From: Achromobacter sp. B7
GTDB lineage: Bacteria; Pseudomonadota; Gammaproteobacteria; Burkholderiales; Burkholderiaceae_B
Direction: 5' to 3'
Assembly: GCF_003600685.1 (NCBI RefSeq)
Contig: NZ_CP032084.1
Span: 4,464,001 to 4,528,000 of the forward strand
Length of the DNA stretch: 64,000 bases
Part shown: piece after piece, positions 32,667 through 41,731 of the stretch
Layout of the letters: each line of letters begins with the position of its first letter
How positions within the stretch are numbered: position 1 is the first letter of the stretch
Position numbers and translations under genes: made by a program
Notes under the pieces: generated by a model
What the model was told of the DNA's origin: nothing
Database searches by the model: none
What the model saw: the letters and a program-made list of their open reading frames with translations, nothing else

Positions 32667-33182
32667 AGGGTTTCTCCTGCCAAAGTCGGACGAAGTGCTG
32701 CCGATGACCAAAAGGTAATTTCAAATCAGAACCGATTGGCGCGTCCCAACCCTGCCTAGGCGATGCACGCCGCGCCGCATGCACTACCACGTATGGCCGT
32801 CGCGCCAACGGCGACGAAACCGACTAAGAAGATAAACCGTTCAGAATGTATCTAGTCGAAAATATTAATCCTATAAACGTACGTTTCTCCACCTTTTGGC
32901 TCGTTCAACGAAAAAAAATCGCGTTATTCGATAATCCTGATGGGTTTCTATGTTGGTATAAACCCGGTGCAAACTGAGTTACCACATGGGCACATTGTAG
33001 TTTCTGACAATTAACTAAAAAGGGCCGACTCCATATATGGAACCGGCCCTTTTATTAATATGAAAAACGTCATCGGGATTTATCCGTCCCTTATAAAATA
33101 CTGTCCGGCTTGTCACTTAATATCGACCATGCGCGAGCCGTTAATGTCTCCCGCTTTTGCCTCTGGCGCGTCGTGCAAACGA
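32667..33182. other. 516-bp intergenic region, partly AT-rich
   Basis: No gene is supported. The stretch 32820-33125 is much more AT-rich than the rest of the window and includes A- and T-runs. It contains the terminator at 33017-33053. It should hold the promoter of the chemoreceptor gene, but I could not assign one with confidence. The open frame at 33060-33386 overlaps the GST gene and looks spurious. Confidence 0.6.
33017..33053 (-). terminator. Terminator of the GST gene
   Basis: AAAAGGGCCG and CGGCCCTTTT form a stem around a 16-base loop containing CCATATATGG. The minus-strand T-run (plus-strand A's at 33017-33021) suits the GST gene, whose stop is 130 bp away. The hairpin is symmetric and could work in both directions. 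Confidence 0.8.
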
Positions 33183-33893
33183 TCAGGCTGCGTCCAACTC
33201 GCGATACTGGCGGAATATGCATTCGCCAAAGGGCAACCGCCTGCCACTGGCAAAGTAGGGCTGCAATGCGGGCAGCGCCGCAACGCGCGCATGCAGCGCC
33301 ATCACATTCGGATAATTCGACGCCACCGTCCCCATGCGCTTCGGAAAGGCGTAGAGCAAGCCATCGACCAGATGAAACAGCGATAGGTCCACGTAGGTCC
33401 AGCGGTCTTCGCCCGCCAACCATGCCTTCGGCCCGGCCAATACGCGCTCGAAATAGGACAGGAACTTCGGAATGCGCTCTTCCCGGAAAGGCCGGGCGCG
33501 CCGCGCGGCCTCTTCTTTTTGGTCTTCGTAGTAATCGTTGGCCGAAATGGGATGGTGGGTGTCGTGCGCCTCGGTCACCATATCGGCGATGGTCAGCTGC
33601 AACTGATTGACCCATAACCGCCCTTCCAGCGACTCGGGCGCCAGGCCGTGCTTTTCACCCAGGAACAGCAGGATATTTGCAGTCTGACCCAGCGTCATCT
33701 CGCCCGCCACCAGATAAGGCGGCGCAAATGGAGGATGCGGACGCGGCGTGCGCATATCTTCGATCAACGCATCGTCCGAGGCGCCCGGCTCGCGCGCCCG
33801 CTCGCGATAAGGGATGGCGCCCGCTTCCAGCGCCAGGCGCACGAATTCACCGCGTCCGGGAATGGTTTCCCAATACCAAAGGTCGTAGGTCAT
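33183..33893 (-). CDS. Glutathione S-transferase family protein
   Basis: A 236-residue GST. The N-terminal thioredoxin-like domain starts MTYDLWYWETIPGRGEFVRL, with the Tyr and GRGE pattern of sigma/mu-like GSTs, and GEMTLGQTANILLFLG contains the cis-Pro/glutathione-binding region. The C-terminal helical domain runs from about residue 90. Role in detoxification or stress is inferred. It lies 26 bp after the GlxA-type regulator gene on the same strand. Confidence 0.88.
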   Translation of the reverse strand: MTYDLWYWETIPGRGEFVRLALEAGAIPYRERAREPGASDDALIEDMRTPRPHPPFAPPYLVAGEMTLGQTANILLFLGEKHGLAPESLEGRLWVNQLQLTIADMVTEAHDTHHPISANDYYEDQKEEAARRARPFREERIPKFLSYFERVLAGPKAWLAGEDRWTYVDLSLFHLVDGLLYAFPKRMGTVASNYPNVMALHARVAALPALQPYFASGRRLPFGECIFRQYRELDAA

Positions 33894-33919
33894 GCCGTCT
33901 CCTTGCGTCGGGGGCAGGC

Positions 33920-35002
33920 TCAGGCGGGCAAGGCGTTGACGCTGTCTTCCTGCCCCTGGGGTTGCAGGCCTTGGGCCTGTTGATACTGGCGCGGCGATAC
34001 GCCAAAGTGCGCGCGGAAATCACGCGAGAAATGCGCGCCGTCTGCAAATCCGCAGTCCAACGCAATCTGCGTAATGCTGCAAGGATTATTCAGCAACAAC
34101 CAGCTTCCATATTCCAGCCGCAGTTGCCGCTGGAACGCCATCGGGGATTTTCCTGTCGCCTGCCGGAACGCGCGCTCCAGTTGCCGTCGCCCCACACCGA
34201 CATAGCGGGCAATGGCGTCCAGCGGCGGGGGATTGTCGATGCGCTGTTCGATAAAGTGCGCAGCCTGGCGCACGCGCAGGTCCTGGATGCCGGACAAGTC
34301 GGTGCGGAAATGCGCCTGCGGCACCCGGCCGGGGCGCACACCTTGCAGCATCATGTGCCGCATTGCCTGCTGGGCCTTGTCCCGCCCGCAATGCCGGGCC
34401 ACCAGATACAGCGCCAGATCGATGGCGGCCGTAGAACCGGCGCAGGAAATCAGGTCGCCCTCGTCCACGAACAGGCGGTCCACGACCGCGCGCGTTTGCG
34501 GAAAGCGCGCACGGAAAGCATCCAGCACATTCCAATGCACGCAGACCGTGCGCGGCCCGACCACGTCGGCCTGCGCCAGGGCGAACGTTCCGGTGCAGAT
34601 GCCCAGAAGGCGCACCCGCCTTGCCGCCGCCAGCCGCAGCCAGTCGCGTAGCGGTTCCGGCATGCGGCCATTGATGTAGTCGTTGCCGCCGCACACGGCG
34701 ACGTAGTCGAATTCGGCGGGGTCGGCCGGCAAGCCGTCGGCAACATCGATCGTCAGCCCGGCGCTGGCGCGGCGCGGTTTGCCGTCCCAGCTCATGACAC
34801 GCCACGAGGTATGGATCTGACGACTGCGGCCACCGTGGTCGCCCGCCAGGCGCAAAACATCCACCAGGCCGGCGAAAGCGGCCAGCGTGAACTGGTCCAT
34901 CAACACGATGCCGACGTTCAATGCGGGTTTTTCCCGAGGCAGCGCGTCGTGGGCGTCGTCATAGGAGGGCGACTCGGCGGCGGGGTTGTCGGTGGCGGTC
35001 AT
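33920..35002 (-). CDS. GlxA-family AraC transcriptional regulator
   Basis: A 360-residue regulator. The N-terminal half is a DJ-1/PfpI (class I glutamine amidotransferase-like) domain with LLGICTGTFALAQADVVG. The C-terminal half is an AraC double helix-turn-helix (ALDCGFADGAHFSRDFRAHF). The GlxA branch contains ArgR, GbdR and CdhR of pseudomonads, activators for arginine, glycine betaine and carnitine use. It is divergent from the polyamine-type ABC importer genes at 35148, its likely target. The start at 35002 is MTATDNPAAE. Confidence 0.92.
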   Translation of the reverse strand: MTATDNPAAESPSYDDAHDALPREKPALNVGIVLMDQFTLAAFAGLVDVLRLAGDHGGRSRQIHTSWRVMSWDGKPRRASAGLTIDVADGLPADPAEFDYVAVCGGNDYINGRMPEPLRDWLRLAAARRVRLLGICTGTFALAQADVVGPRTVCVHWNVLDAFRARFPQTRAVVDRLFVDEGDLISCAGSTAAIDLALYLVARHCGRDKAQQAMRHMMLQGVRPGRVPQAHFRTDLSGIQDLRVRQAAHFIEQRIDNPPPLDAIARYVGVGRRQLERAFRQATGKSPMAFQRQLRLEYGSWLLLNNPCSITQIALDCGFADGAHFSRDFRAHFGVSPRQYQQAQGLQPQGQEDSVNALPA

Positions 35003-35147
35003 GACGCAATTATTCAAGTTTTTGTCCCGCGCCTTCAAGCTCGTTTTCCCGCGCATCGCCCAAGATGCATCCATGGCAATGTCGGCAAGCGCCTCACTGG
35101 GCTCAGACTTCCGGAACATGCCAACAAATCGACAAGGGGAATCCACG

Positions 35148-36200
35148 ATGGCAACACTTACCCGCAGCGCTTTGGCCGCCGCCCTGATGGGCGCCGGCCT
35201 CTTGATGGCCGGCCCCGCCGGTGCGCAGCAGCAGAAGATCACCGTCGCCTGGTACGGCGGCAACTGGGGCGATGCGTTTCGCGCTTGCGTGGCCGAGCCC
35301 TACACCAAGGCCACGGGCGTCACGGTGGTGCCTGAAGTGGGCACGTCGACAACCACCCTGGCCAAGCTGCAACAGCAAAAGAACGCGCCAACGATCGACG
35401 TGGCGTGGATGGACGGCGGCATCAGCGAACTGGCCGCGCAGGCCGGCGTGCTGGACACGCTGGACCCGGCCACCATTCCCAATCTGAAAAATGTGATCGA
35501 CCAGGGCGTCTATCGCAATGGCGACGCGGCCTACGCGGTCAGCACCGGCTATTACTCACTGGGCATCACCTACAACACCAAGGAAGTGCGCGAGGCCCCA
35601 ACCAGCTGGAAGGACTTGTGGAAGCCCGAGTACGCCGGCGCCGTGGCCGTGCCGTCCCCCGCCAACTCTTCCGGCGTGCCGTTCGTGTTCTTCCTGGCGC
35701 GCGTCTGGGCGATAGATCCGTCCAACCTGGCGCCGCTCTACACCAAGCTGGCCTCGCTGGACACCGCGCTGTTCTTTGACAGCTCGGGCGCCGCCAGCAA
35801 CGCCTACCAAAGTGGCGAGGCCATTATCGGCGCGCACTTCAACGTGGGCGCCTGGGACTTGATCGACAAGGGCTTGCCCATCGGCTTTGCCGTACCCAAG
35901 GAAGGCGCGTGGGCCACCGACGCCCGCCTGCATCTGGTCAAGGGCGCGCCCAACGCGGCGGCCGCCAAGAAATTCATCGACACCGCGCTGACGCCCGACG
36001 CCGCCGCCTGCCTGGCCACGCGCCTGTACCTGGGCCCGGCCGTCAAGGGCGTGCAGGTACCGCCGGACGTGGCCCGCAAGCTGCCGTGGGGCGCCGAAGG
36101 TTCCGTCAAGAACCTGAGCTTGTTCGACTGGAACCTGATCAACAGCCGCCGCGCCGAAGTCACCGACGCGTGGAACCGCCAAGTCGCTCGCAAGCGCTAG
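35148..36200 (+). CDS. ABC transporter periplasmic binding protein, PotD-like
   Basis: A 350-residue binding protein of the spermidine/putrescine type. The signal peptide ends at AGPAGAQQQ. The body begins ITVAWYGGNWGDAFRA and has the extracellular-solute-binding pattern TIDVAWMDGGISELAAQAG. AAGGGGA lies before the ATG at 35148. It is first in an operon with an ATPase, two permeases and a proline-racemase-family gene. The ligand is probably a small cationic or zwitterionic compound, judged from the family and the downstream enzyme. Confidence 0.92.
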   Translation: MATLTRSALAAALMGAGLLMAGPAGAQQQKITVAWYGGNWGDAFRACVAEPYTKATGVTVVPEVGTSTTTLAKLQQQKNAPTIDVAWMDGGISELAAQAGVLDTLDPATIPNLKNVIDQGVYRNGDAAYAVSTGYYSLGITYNTKEVREAPTSWKDLWKPEYAGAVAVPSPANSSGVPFVFFLARVWAIDPSNLAPLYTKLASLDTALFFDSSGAASNAYQSGEAIIGAHFNVGAWDLIDKGLPIGFAVPKEGAWATDARLHLVKGAPNAAAAKKFIDTALTPDAAACLATRLYLGPAVKGVQVPPDVARKLPWGAEGSVKNLSLFDWNLINSRRAEVTDAWNRQVARKR

Positions 36201-36213
36201 GCCGGGGTCGACC

Positions 36214-37266
36214 ATGTCTGCTTTGCTTTCCATCGAAGGCGTGTCGATGCGCTTTGGCGCCTACCAGGCGCTGGACCGTATCGACCTGGACATCCAGCAG
36301 GGGGAATTCGTGGCCCTGCTGGGGCCCAGCGGTTGCGGCAAGACCACATTGCTGCGATCGATTGCCGGCTTTCTGACGCCGGAATCGGGCCGCATCCTGA
36401 TCGAGGGCCAGGACATCAGCCGCCTGGCCGCGCACCACCGCCCGCTGAATACGGTGTTCCAGAACTACGCGCTGTTTCCGCACATGACCGTGTTGGAGAA
36501 CGTGGCGTACGGTCCCCGGCGCCAGGGTGCATCCAAGAAGGACGCGGCGGATCGCGCAAGCGCCGCGCTGGATATGGTGGGGCTGGCCGACTTCGGTGCG
36601 CGCTACCCGCGTGAAATGTCCGGCGGCCAACAGCAGCGCGTGGCGCTGGCGCGCGCCATTGTGAACCAGCCCAAGCTGCTGTTGCTGGACGAGCCCCTGT
36701 CGGCCCTTGACCTGAAGCTGCGCAAGCGCATGCAGCTGGAACTCAAGCATCTGCAAGCCAAGCTGGGCATCGCCTTCATCTTCGTCACGCATGACCAGGA
36801 AGAAGCAATGACGATGGCGGACCGCGTCGTCGTCATGCACGCCGGGCGCATTGAGCAGGTGGGCGCGGGCACGGATATCTATCGCCGGCCGGCCACACGA
36901 TTCGTGGCGGAATTTATCGGCGACGCGAACTTCATGACGTATACCGCGGCGGACGACGACGCGCTGCGTCTGGATACGCAAGGCGTGCTGGTCCCGCTGG
37001 CGGGCCATGCCGCGCCCGCACGCGGCGTGGCGGTGCTGCGTCCGGAAGATCTGCGCCTGGCCGACGGGCAAGACGCGTGCAGGTTGACGGGCGTGGTGGC
37101 CGACGTAATCAATGTGGGCAGCCACAGCATGATCCACGTGGATGTGGGCGGGCAGACGGTCGTGGCGCGCCATAGCGGCATCGCGCCGTCGGGCTTGCTG
37201 CCGGGCGCGACCGTCAGCCTGTCGTTCGCGCCCGAACAACTGCACCTGATCGGTGAACAACCATGA
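36214..37266 (+). CDS. ABC transporter ATPase, PotA-like
   Basis: A 350-residue ATPase with Walker A GPSGCGKTTLLRSIAG, the signature SGGQQQRVALARA, Walker B LLLLDEPLSALD and a C-terminal TOBE domain. It energises the PotD-like/PotB-like/PotC-like importer. It is 13 bp downstream of the binding-protein gene, and its stop overlaps the start of the next gene (ATGA). Confidence 0.95.
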   Translation: MSALLSIEGVSMRFGAYQALDRIDLDIQQGEFVALLGPSGCGKTTLLRSIAGFLTPESGRILIEGQDISRLAAHHRPLNTVFQNYALFPHMTVLENVAYGPRRQGASKKDAADRASAALDMVGLADFGARYPREMSGGQQQRVALARAIVNQPKLLLLDEPLSALDLKLRKRMQLELKHLQAKLGIAFIFVTHDQEEAMTMADRVVVMHAGRIEQVGAGTDIYRRPATRFVAEFIGDANFMTYTAADDDALRLDTQGVLVPLAGHAAPARGVAVLRPEDLRLADGQDACRLTGVVADVINVGSHSMIHVDVGGQTVVARHSGIAPSGLLPGATVSLSFAPEQLHLIGEQP

Positions 37267-38129
37267 CGCGCCGCACCTGGCTATCGCCCGGCTTGCTGCT
37301 GGCGGCGCCCGCGCTGTTCTTCGCGGCATTCTTCCTGGCGCCGTTGGCCGTGGTTGCGGTGGCCAGCATCACCAGTGCTGCCGCCGGCCCCGACAGCGCG
37401 GGCGGCATGACCTTGACCGCGCAGCAGTACCTGCGCGTGCTGGCAGACCAGTACCACTGGGACGTCATCCTGACGACCTTCCGGCTGGCCTTTTTCACCA
37501 CGATCGTTTGCGTGATCCTGGGCTATCCGCTGGCCTGGTACCTGGTGCGCGTCGTGCGATGGCAGGCGTGGCGGCGCTTCTGCGTGATCCTGCTGGTGGT
37601 GCCCTTGTTCACCAGCAACATCGTGCGCGCGTTCGGCTGGATGGTGCTGCTGGGCCGCAACGGGCTGGTGAACCAGGCGCTGGTAGGCGTGGGCGCGGCG
37701 GACCGGCCGGTGCGCTTCATCGGTACCGAGACCGGCATCCTGATCGGCATGGTGTACGTGCTGCTGCCCTTCGTGGTGCTGGCGGTGGGCAATGCGCTGG
37801 CGCGCGTCGACCCGGCTTGCGAGCACGCCTCGGCCGACTTGGGCGCCAGCCCCGCCGCCACTTTCCTGCACATCACGTGGCCGCTGACGCTGCCGGGTGT
37901 GGTGTCCGGCGCCATCATCGTCTTCACGCTGGCGGTCAGCGCGTATGTGACGCCGGCACTGCTGTCGGGTGGACGGATATCGGTCTTGTCCATGTTGATC
38001 TTCCAGCAATACAGCTCGGTCTTCGACTTTCATTACGGCGGCGCGCTCAGCATGGTGCTGCTGGTTTTCACCTTGATCCTGGTGGCGCTGGCCAACCGCG
38101 CCGCCACCTTGCCGGGAGCCGCGCGATGA
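37263..38129 (+). CDS. ABC transporter permease, PotB-like
   Basis: A 288-residue inner-membrane permease with about six helices. The coupling (EAA) loop reads EHASADLGASPAATFLHITW. Overlaps of 4 bp with both neighbours (ATGA) show tight coupling. It pairs with the next gene to form the channel. Confidence 0.93.
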   Translation: MTRRTWLSPGLLLAAPALFFAAFFLAPLAVVAVASITSAAAGPDSAGGMTLTAQQYLRVLADQYHWDVILTTFRLAFFTTIVCVILGYPLAWYLVRVVRWQAWRRFCVILLVVPLFTSNIVRAFGWMVLLGRNGLVNQALVGVGAADRPVRFIGTETGILIGMVYVLLPFVVLAVGNALARVDPACEHASADLGASPAATFLHITWPLTLPGVVSGAIIVFTLAVSAYVTPALLSGGRISVLSMLIFQQYSSVFDFHYGGALSMVLLVFTLILVALANRAATLPGAAR

Positions 38130-38917
38130 TCGCCCGCCACCTGATCCGCCTGATCGCGCTGGCTGTGCTTGCCTACCTGGCGCTGCCGCTGGTCGTCATC
38201 CTGGGCTCGTCGTTCACGACCACGCCGTACCTGGCGTTTCCGCCGCACGGCTGGACGCTGGACTGGTATCGCACGCTGCTGGTCGAAGCCGGCTACGTGG
38301 CGGCTTTCACGACCAGCACGGTGCTTGCGCTGGCGGCCACCGTGGTGGCGGTGTTGCTGACGGTGCCGGCCGCGCTGGCGTTGGCGCGCTATGACTTCCC
38401 GGGCAAGGCGGCGATGACATCGGTGCTGATGTCGCCGCTGGTGTTGCCGCACATTGTGCTGGGCGCGGCGCTGTTGCAGTACGGCGCTTACTTTGGGTTG
38501 ACACGCAGTTTCCTGTCGCTGTTGATCGGGCACATCGTCATCATCGCGCCGTTCGTGTTGCGCTCGACGCTGACGTTGCTCACGCCCGAACAACGCGCGC
38601 TGGAAGAGGCGTCGGCCGACCTGGGCGCCAACCCGTGGACCACGTTCTTCCTGGTGGTGCTGCCGCAGATCCGGCCCGGCATCGTCACGGGTTCCATCTT
38701 CGCGTTCATCTCGTCGTGGATCAACGTGGAGCTATCCATCTTCAACACCACGGCGGACCTGAACACCATACCCGTCAAGCTATTCAATTATGTGCAGTAC
38801 ACGATCGATCCGACCATCGCAGCCGTATCGGGCGCCACGATTGTGGTTGCGGTGATCGCTATCGTCATCCTGGATTTGACCGTCGGATTGGACATGCTGT
38901 CCGAACGCGGCAAATAG
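38126..38917 (+). CDS. ABC transporter permease, PotC-like
   Basis: A 263-residue permease with about six helices. The EAA loop is EEASADLGANPWTTFFLVVL, typical of PotC. The ATG at 38126 overlaps the stop of the previous gene. It ends the importer set; the proline-racemase-family gene follows after 51 bp. Confidence 0.93.
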   Translation: MIARHLIRLIALAVLAYLALPLVVILGSSFTTTPYLAFPPHGWTLDWYRTLLVEAGYVAAFTTSTVLALAATVVAVLLTVPAALALARYDFPGKAAMTSVLMSPLVLPHIVLGAALLQYGAYFGLTRSFLSLLIGHIVIIAPFVLRSTLTLLTPEQRALEEASADLGANPWTTFFLVVLPQIRPGIVTGSIFAFISSWINVELSIFNTTADLNTIPVKLFNYVQYTIDPTIAAVSGATIVVAVIAIVILDLTVGLDMLSERGK

Positions 38918-38968
38918 TTTCCCCCATCCGCTTTTCCCCTTCATCCTACTTAGTCTGGAGCCACAGTC

Positions 38969-39982
38969 ATGCGCAAGCAAGACGCGTTCGATGTCATCTA
39001 TACCCATACCGAAGGCGAGCCCCTGTGCATCGTGCACAGCGGCATCCCCTACCCCGCCGGATGCACCATCCTGGAAAAGCGGGCCTTTCTGGAGCAGAAC
39101 TACGACTGGTTGCGCCAGGCGCTGATGCGCGAGCCGCGCGGCCACAAGGACATGTTCGGCGTGTTCCTCACGCCGCCGTCCAGCCCGGAATTCGATGCCG
39201 GCCTGATCTATATCGACGGCACCGAGTATTCGCACATGTGCGGCCACGGCACCATTGCCGTCAGCATGGCGATGGTGGCCAACGGCCTGGTGGCGCGCGG
39301 CAAGGACGGCATCACCAAGATCCGCTTTGAAACCACGGCGGGCCTGGTCGTGTCGGAAGTCGCGTCCGAAGGCGACAACGTGCTGTGGACGCGCTTTGAA
39401 AACGTGCCCGCGTACGTGGCCGCGCAGGACATCCCGGTGGAACTGCCGGGCTACGGCAAGCTGTCGGCCGACATCGTGTGGGGCGGCAATTACTTCGGCA
39501 TCGTCGACCTGTCGGGCTGCGACCTGCGCATCTCGCCGGACAACGGCACCGAGCTGTCGCGCATGGGCCTGATCGTGCGTGATCAGTTGAACGCGCGCCA
39601 CCGCATCCAGCATCCGACCGAAGCGCACATCAACAACCTGAACTTCATCACCTTCTGGCACCAGCCCACAATCGAAGGCGCGTTCTACAAGAACGTGCAC
39701 GTGTTCAGCGCCGGCCAGCTGGACCGCTCGCCCGGCGGCACCGGCACCAGCGCCATGATGGCCATGTTCGAAGCGCGCGGAAAGATGGGGCTGAACCAGC
39801 CGATCAAGTCCGAAGGCTTGCTGGGCAGCGGCACGTTTGAAGGCTGCTTGTTGGGCGAAGTGGACTTGAACGGCACGCGCGCCGTGCGTCCTACCGTCAA
39901 GGGCACGGCCAGCATCCTGGGCACCGCGCGTTGGGTCATTGATCGCAACGATCCGGTCGGCGCGGGCTTCCTGATCCGTTGA
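38969..39982 (+). CDS. Proline racemase/hydroxyproline epimerase family protein with Cys-to-Gly change
   Basis: A 337-residue member of the proline racemase superfamily. The first catalytic Cys is Cys91 in SHMCGHGTI. The second catalytic position, in DRSPGGTGTSA, is Gly256 (codon at 39734) instead of the Cys of racemases and epimerases or the Thr of trans-3-hydroxyproline dehydratases. GGC differs from a TGC Cys codon by one base. Racemisation by two bases looks impossible; a dehydratase or other activity is more likely. It sits in an operon with a PotABCD-like importer, so it probably acts on the imported compound, perhaps a proline derivative. RBS GGAG is present upstream of 38969. Confidence 0.88.
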   Translation: MRKQDAFDVIYTHTEGEPLCIVHSGIPYPAGCTILEKRAFLEQNYDWLRQALMREPRGHKDMFGVFLTPPSSPEFDAGLIYIDGTEYSHMCGHGTIAVSMAMVANGLVARGKDGITKIRFETTAGLVVSEVASEGDNVLWTRFENVPAYVAAQDIPVELPGYGKLSADIVWGGNYFGIVDLSGCDLRISPDNGTELSRMGLIVRDQLNARHRIQHPTEAHINNLNFITFWHQPTIEGAFYKNVHVFSAGQLDRSPGGTGTSAMMAMFEARGKMGLNQPIKSEGLLGSGTFEGCLLGEVDLNGTRAVRPTVKGTASILGTARWVIDRNDPVGAGFLIR

Positions 39983-40012
39983 TCGGGTCAATCACCGATC
40001 GTCCAGAAACCA

Positions 40013-40048
40013 CAATGCGCACCGGGCTACCCGGCCCGGCGCGCATTG
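40013..40048. terminator. Hairpin between convergent genes
   Basis: CAATGCGC/GCGCATTG with an inner CCGGGC/GCCCGG stem forms a long hairpin between the proline-racemase-family gene and the convergent GMC oxidoreductase gene. There is no strong T-run. Confidence 0.5.
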
Positions 40049-40071
40049 TCTCATCGTGCCGCGGTGCGCGA

Positions 40072-41670
40072 TCACGCCGTGGCGGCGTCTTCCAGAATCA
40101 GCTCGGCGCCGCGCTCGGCCACCATCATCACGGCGGCCTGCGTGTTGCCCGACACCATCTTCGGCATCACCGATGCGTCCACCACGCGCAAGCCCGTCAC
40201 CCCGTTCACGCGCAGGCGCACATCGGTGACGGCGGCGGCGTCCGACCCCATGCGGCAGGTGCCGATGGGGTGATAGATGGTCTGCCCATTGCGGCGCGCG
40301 AAGTCCAACCATTGTTCATCGCTTTGCACCGCGTCGCCGGGGCTGAGCTCGGCCTGGATATAGGGCTGCATCGCGGGTTGCCCGACAATGCGCCGTGCAA
40401 CCTTCATGCCGCCCACCAAGCTGTCGCGGTCAATCTGCGCCGACAGGAAATTCGGGCGAATGGACGGGCCCGCCAGGGGGTCCGCCGACTTGATGTGTAT
40501 GGTGCCGACCGATTCCGGGCGCAGCTGCGCCACACCGACCGTCATGCCCGGTTGGCGGTCCAGGATGCGTTCGGCGGCATTGGCGTAGCTGGCGTGCACA
40601 AAGAAAAACTGCACGTCAGCCGTGGGCATATCGGGCGCGCTTTTCACGAAGCCGTGCACCAGCCCCGTGCCCAGCGTCAGGATGCCGGTGTGGCGGGTGT
40701 AATAACGCGCCACCTGCTGCGCCAGGCGCCAGCCACGCGACATCTCGTTCAACGTCACCGTGCCCTTCACCCGCCAATTCATGCGGGTGGCGAAGTGGTC
40801 GATGTAGTTTTCACCCACTTGCGGCTGCGCATGCACCAGCGCAATGTTGAACGATTGCAGCAAGGCGGGGTTGCCGATGCCGGACAGTTCCAGCAACTGC
40901 GGCGACTGCACCGCGCCCAGGCACAGGATGGTTTCGCGGGCGGCGCGCACGGTGTGTTCCTGCCCGTTCTTGCGGTACGTGACACCCACGCAGCGCTTGC
41001 CTTCAAACACCAGTCGCGTCACGTGCGCGCCGCATTCGACGCGCAGGTTCTTGCGCCCGGCGGCCGGCCTCAGGTAGCCGTCCACCACGCTCCAGCGGCG
41101 GCCACGGTGCTGAAGCACCTGGTAGTGGCCCACGCCTTCTTGCTTGCCGCTGTTGTAGTCAGGGTTCAAGGGCTGGCCGTCTTCTTGCGCGGCGCGCAGG
41201 AACGCGTCGGACACGGGAAACCGTTCGGCCACTTCTTCCAAATGCATGGGGCCGTTCTTGCCGCGTGTCTCGCCACCGCGCTCGTAATGCTCGATCTTGC
41301 GAAACAGCCGCTCGGCCTGGGCGTAATTCCACCCGGTTGCGCCCGCGGCTTCCCAGCCGTCGTAATCCCGCGGCTGGCCGCGCACGTAGATCATGCCGTT
41401 GATCAAGGTGGAACCGCCCACGCCTTTGCCGCGCGGCACGGCGATGGTGCGGCCATAGACGTTGTCTTCGGGCTCGGTGGCAAAGCGCCAGTTGTAGTCC
41501 GGGTTCACCAGTAGCTTGGAAAAACCCGCCGGTATTGAAATCCACATGCTGCGGGCTTCCTGGCCCGCCTCCAGCATCAAGACGCGATGCTTGCCGTCGG
41601 CGCTGAGCCGGTTGGCCAGGATGCAGCCCGCCGTGCCGCCGCCCGCAATAATGAAATCGAAATCGCCCAT
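40072..41670 (-). CDS. GMC-family FAD oxidoreductase (choline dehydrogenase-like)
   Basis: A 532-residue flavoprotein. The FAD-binding start is FIIAGGGTAGCILANRLS, followed by GRTIAVPRGKGVGGSTLING. The catalytic His is in IYHPIGTCRMG and the second conserved polar residue is Asn in SGNTQAAVMMVAE. It oxidises an alcohol, with the substrate unspecified. It is the last gene of the minus-strand unit 44408-40072. It has no signal peptide, so it is cytoplasmic or membrane-associated. Confidence 0.9.
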   Translation of the reverse strand: MGDFDFIIAGGGTAGCILANRLSADGKHRVLMLEAGQEARSMWISIPAGFSKLLVNPDYNWRFATEPEDNVYGRTIAVPRGKGVGGSTLINGMIYVRGQPRDYDGWEAAGATGWNYAQAERLFRKIEHYERGGETRGKNGPMHLEEVAERFPVSDAFLRAAQEDGQPLNPDYNSGKQEGVGHYQVLQHRGRRWSVVDGYLRPAAGRKNLRVECGAHVTRLVFEGKRCVGVTYRKNGQEHTVRAARETILCLGAVQSPQLLELSGIGNPALLQSFNIALVHAQPQVGENYIDHFATRMNWRVKGTVTLNEMSRGWRLAQQVARYYTRHTGILTLGTGLVHGFVKSAPDMPTADVQFFFVHASYANAAERILDRQPGMTVGVAQLRPESVGTIHIKSADPLAGPSIRPNFLSAQIDRDSLVGGMKVARRIVGQPAMQPYIQAELSPGDAVQSDEQWLDFARRNGQTIYHPIGTCRMGSDAAAVTDVRLRVNGVTGLRVVDASVMPKMVSGNTQAAVMMVAERGAELILEDAATA

Positions 41671-41731
41671 CGTTCTACACCTTGTCCTGATGTCCGCCGC
41701 CTGCCTAACTTGGCAGGCTTAGTTGGCAGGC

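Noticed and set aside
33060..33386. 108-codon plus-strand open frame starting in the AT-rich region
   Set aside because: It overlaps the GST gene, has no ribosome site and the second half is basic shadow sequence.
38780..39991. 403-codon minus-strand open frame opposite the proline-racemase-family gene
   Set aside because: Shadow of a gene with clear family motifs.
39979..41514. 511-codon plus-strand open frame antisense to the GMC gene
   Set aside because: Shadow of the GMC oxidoreductase gene; composition rich in His, Gln and Arg and no domain.
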